Assembly: GCA_016784175.1 (NCBI GenBank)
Contig: JADHVC010000007.1
Location: 1 to 41,647 of the forward strand
DNA: 41,647 bases
Direction of reading: 5' to 3'
Source: Patescibacteria group bacterium
GTDB lineage: Bacteria; Patescibacteriota; Patescibacteriia; Patescibacteriales; BS150m-G62
The position numbers and the translations under genes were made by a program. A model generated the notes under the pieces. The model saw nothing but the letters and a program-made list of their open reading frames with translations, was not told where the DNA came from and did not search any database. Below, in pieces: positions 39,301-41,647 of this stretch. The stretch's first letter is position 1; each line of letters begins with the position of its first letter.

Positions 39301-41647
39301 AGAGCTTACTGCTGGAGGAATAGCGGGTGGAACGGGTGATTTTACATCAAGAATTCTGGACGCTGGCGGAAGTGTTGCCTGGACAACAATCAATTGGGCA
39401 AGATCAGATACGCCAACTTTCACTTATAATAGAGTATATCCAGCTGCTCCTAATGGACCATATCGGGTTCATGCAATGGACATTGATGGAGATGGAGATA
39501 TTGATTTTGCGACTGCTTCTTATATAGATGATACATTAGCGTGGTATGAAAATGATGGTGCTGGCGGTTTTACTCAGCGTATATTGACCGCTGCTCTAAA
39601 TGGTGCAAGAGGGCATGATATTGTAGATCTTGATGGTGATGGTGATTATGATATAATCGGTGCTTCACAAATTGACGGAATCGTTAATTGGTATGAAAAT
39701 GATGGAGCTGAAGTATTTACGGAAAAGTTAGTTGCTAATACCCCCCAACAACCTTTTGATTTGCACGCTATTGATGTTGATGGTGATACTGATATTGACA
39801 TTGTTGTAGCAGAATACATAGGAGATGTTATAACATGGTATGAAAATGATGGAGCAGAAAATTTTACTGAGCGCACAATAGCAGCGACTGCCAATGGAGC
39901 AAATTATGTTTATGCTATGGATGTTGATGGTGATGGTGATATCGATTTTATGAGTTCCTCTAGAAATGACGATTTGTTTGCTTGGTACGAGAATGATGGA
40001 GTGCAAAATTTTACTCAACGAGTAATTGATAATTCTGCGAATGAAGCGAGATTTATCTATGGCTCTGATATTGATCAAGATGGTGATGTAGATATTATAG
40101 GTGGTTATAATTTTGCCGCACCTAACTTTGCATGGTATGAAAATGATGGTGCAGAAGTCTTTACTCAAAGGTTAATTACAAGCACTATGAACTCAGTTGC
40201 TTCAGCGTATCCAGTAGACTTTGATAATGATGGTGACATTGACCTTATTGCCTTAGGTAAAAGTTCGACCGATCTAATGTTAATGCAAAATGATGGGTCA
40301 GAAAATTTCACTGAAATTTCGCTTGGCGGTGGTTTGAATAGTGGTAATGATGGTGTGCCAGTTGATATTGACGGTGACGGTGATTTAGATGTTTTAGTTG
40401 CTAATTATACGGGGGATGACATTATTTGGTATAATGCAGTTCCTAATATCGAGGTAAAATTACAGGCGAGATCTTGTGATGATGCAATTTGTGCTGGTGA
40501 AAACTTTATTGGACCGGACGGGACAGCTGGAACATATTATACAACTACTGGTGAAGCATTAAATGCTGTCAATAATCAGTATTTTCAGTATAAAGCATAT
40601 TTAATAAGTAATGATAATATAAATACTCCAGAGCTTCAAAGTGTTACAATTGATCCTGCTCATTTTGATGCGGGGAATCCGACAATCATTAATGCCACTG
40701 GCCAAGCATATGATACTTTAATTAGTTTCACTGAAGTTTTGGGCGGAGGAAATGTTGGAACAGTTAATTATCAGATTTCTAATGATGGCGTTAGTTGGTA
40801 TTATTGGAATGGGTCTAATTGGATAGTAGAAACTGGCTCTGGTTATCCTACTCAAACAACTGCGCAAGCAACAGTTAATACTAATTTTGCACAATTCGGG
40901 ACAGATGTTGGAAATGGAGATTTTTATTTTAAGGCATTTTTGGCTTCAAATCTGGGTATTGAGCAAGTGGAGATTGATGAAATTGATATTGATTATACAT
41001 CTCCGGTTGCAGCTTGTACTTCTTTTAACTATACAGCTTGGGCAGGTTGCGATGGAACAACAGAAACAAGAACGGTTATTTCGTCAGTACCTGCAGTTTG
41101 TACTGGTGGTGTTGCTCAAGTTTTGAGCCAAGCTTGTACATTACCAGCCCCAGCCCCTGCTCCAGGTGGAGGCGGTAGTACTCCTGTTTGGATACTCCAA
41201 GAGGAAGCAGATCGAGCAAAAGAGGCTGCAGAAGCCGCTGCAGCAGAGCCAATTGTAGTCGATGAAGTAGCCGTGACCGAGGACGTTATATTAGTTGCTG
41301 ATGTTGTTGCAGGAGTTCCAGAAGCTAAAGAAGAAAATGCTGTAGTTGTGGCCGAAGTTATTCCTACTGTTGTCTCGGAAGTTGCAGAAGTGGTGCAACC
41401 AGAAATACCAAAAGAACCTGTTGCGGTAAAGAAAGAAGAAAAACCAACACAAACAGAGAAATACCCAGTAGTTAAAATGGAGTCAATAATCAAAACGCCT
41501 GAAATTATTGCCTCTTCCGTTCAAAAAGAGATAAAACAAGAGCTAGCTAGGATTGTTACGAAAACTATTAAAGAAGATGTTAGTGATAAGATTAAGTTGG
41601 CTGGTTTTGTTGAGCCAAAAGAAACTATCGAGGATATATTAGTTAAG
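36395..41647 (+). CDS. Giant exported multi-domain surface protein, with an in-frame TAG, running off the window
   Basis: The frame opens at 36395 and is open to the last base except for one TAG at 38810-38812 (codon 806); 945 open codons follow it. Order: signal/anchor segment (LYIALLFIFVSSFLFYASG); a WPFTTAGNYTYD module; a LamG jelly-roll (ILLMHMNEAAGA ... WHHIAATYTGLRMNIYIDG) with a seven-blade propeller of NGKLYAG/FDGTTW repeats inserted in it; a VRLKYQVRSCDD module; a TSP1-like CTSWTYTAWGAC module; a second WPFTTAGNYTYD module; seven FG-GAP/VCBS repeats (DIDGDGDIDF ... WYENDGAENFT); second copies of the other modules; then a Pro-Ala-Pro/Gly linker and an acidic Val/Glu/Ala-rich tail. In the duplicated module the codon matching the TAG is GAA (Glu), so GAG to TAG is the likely change. 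A cell-surface adhesion role is inferred. Confidence 0.85.
36524..36815 (+). repeat. Surface protein module A, first copy
   Basis: WPFTTAGNYTYDNTKINVSG through DWRTALPNY. It recurs at about 39128-39413 with WPFTTAGNYTYDITKIDVTG and closely similar spacing (DDDNDATGGF shared). Reading: ancient in-gene duplication. Confidence 0.75.
37213..38112 (+). repeat. Seven-fold propeller repeat inside the LamG domain
   Basis: Seven units of about 40 residues with the pattern LAVYNGKLYAG ... VYVFDGTTWSLSYDG. The first strand (TSTWSLVLNG) precedes unit 1 and the last unit lacks its closing strand, the arrangement expected of a ring closed by a 'velcro' strand. The LamG strands resume after it at TDWHHIAATYTG. 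Confidence 0.75.
39467..40449 (+). repeat. Seven FG-GAP/VCBS-type repeats
   Basis: Seven units of about 47 residues centred on DxDGDGDxD calcium-type loops followed by AWYENDG and FTQR. Integrin-like propellers also have seven such blades. The unit at 40060 has DQDGDVD, and the sixth and seventh are more divergent. Confidence 0.8.
40453..41138 (+). repeat. Second copies of surface modules B and C
   Basis: VKLQARSCDDAICAGENFIG through DEIDIDYT repeats 38402-38995, and CTSFNYTAWAGC through LSQAC repeats 38998-39119. The repeat pair allows the TAG at 38810 to be aligned with a Glu codon (GAA) in this copy. Confidence 0.75.

Noticed and set aside
1-41647. Code reassignment (TGA as Trp or Gly, or TAG as sense)
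   Set aside because: Long core genes have no in-frame TGA or TAG, Trp is TGG, and both TGA and TAG end well-conserved genes. The few internal stops align with different residues.
1-41647. CRISPR array or prophage structural genes
   Set aside because: No regularly spaced identical short repeats and no capsid, tail or terminase genes were seen; the phage origin of the NAD cluster rests on indirect signs only.

Overview
The window is low-GC bacterial DNA with compact, mostly plus-strand genes. The best fit is a Candidatus Patescibacteria (CPR) genome. Three things point there: paired Gly-Arg-Ile...Tyr-Tyr-Leu-Gly surface repeats (33022-34044) and Cys-rich 'SW-YTAW-C' modules (from 38998) of a kind I associate with CPR surface proteins; large LamG/beta-propeller exported proteins; and core genes that mostly lack a Shine-Dalgarno (SD) sequence. 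This placement is inference; no rRNA gene is present. The standard code applies: TAG ends acs, TGA ends the Nudix and J-domain genes, and conserved Trp codons are TGG.

Layout. 1-160: part of a long palindromic repeat whose second, inverted copy is at 28158-28346. 353-4314: AMP-forming acetyl-CoA synthetase, a 59-residue membrane peptide and an orphan histidine kinase. 4412-7583: a mobile-element scar with an IS630-type element (TA target, 28-bp terminal repeats) inside a frameshifted minus-strand gene, an SD-led gene of unknown function (6254) behind a long structured leader, and an IS110 transposase remnant. 7644-15345: parA, parB and a ComEC membrane protein; then a 718-residue protein with a degenerate GGDEF-like domain, two tandem paralogues sharing a hairpin leader, and the metallo-beta-lactamase half of ComEC as a separate gene. 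15434-18275: a membrane-anchored Ig-like surface protein and a CapA-type metallophosphatase.

18448-30077 is the most interesting part. An NrtR-like Nudix/winged-helix regulator with a broken Nudix box precedes a set of NAD salvage genes: nicotinamidase (pncA), a three-domain NAD synthetase-NaMN adenylyltransferase fusion (NadE-NadD), and nicotinate phosphoribosyltransferase (pncB, interrupted by one in-frame TAG). Together they would run nicotinamide -> nicotinate -> NaMN -> NaAD -> NAD. Inside this set lie four genes that do not belong to known NAD metabolism: a J-domain/pseudokinase protein, a MIDAS (VWA-like) plus YfaP/DUF2135-like protein, a reduced pyruvate-kinase-like TIM barrel and a divergent adenylosuccinate-synthetase-like enzyme. 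This four-gene module is my best candidate for an undescribed system: a possible nucleotide-like metabolite pathway with a signalling or stress arm, tied to NAD supply. The accessory genes share strong SDs, stem-loops and in several cases an ATGTTCTTT box, whereas core genes have extended -10 promoters and no SD.

30178-36222 returns to core-type genes: gap, a coiled-coil membrane protein, an AI-2E family permease, an exported protein divergent from a small exported protein, a receiver-like protein and rsmA. 36395 to the window end is one very large exported protein with nested propeller and LamG domains, interrupted by a single TAG and running off the edge.

Several reading frames carry a lone in-frame stop (transposase, pncB, the peptide at 29837, the surface protein, possibly 34052). 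The affected residues differ, so code reassignment is unlikely; nonsense mutation, sequencing error or readthrough remain open.
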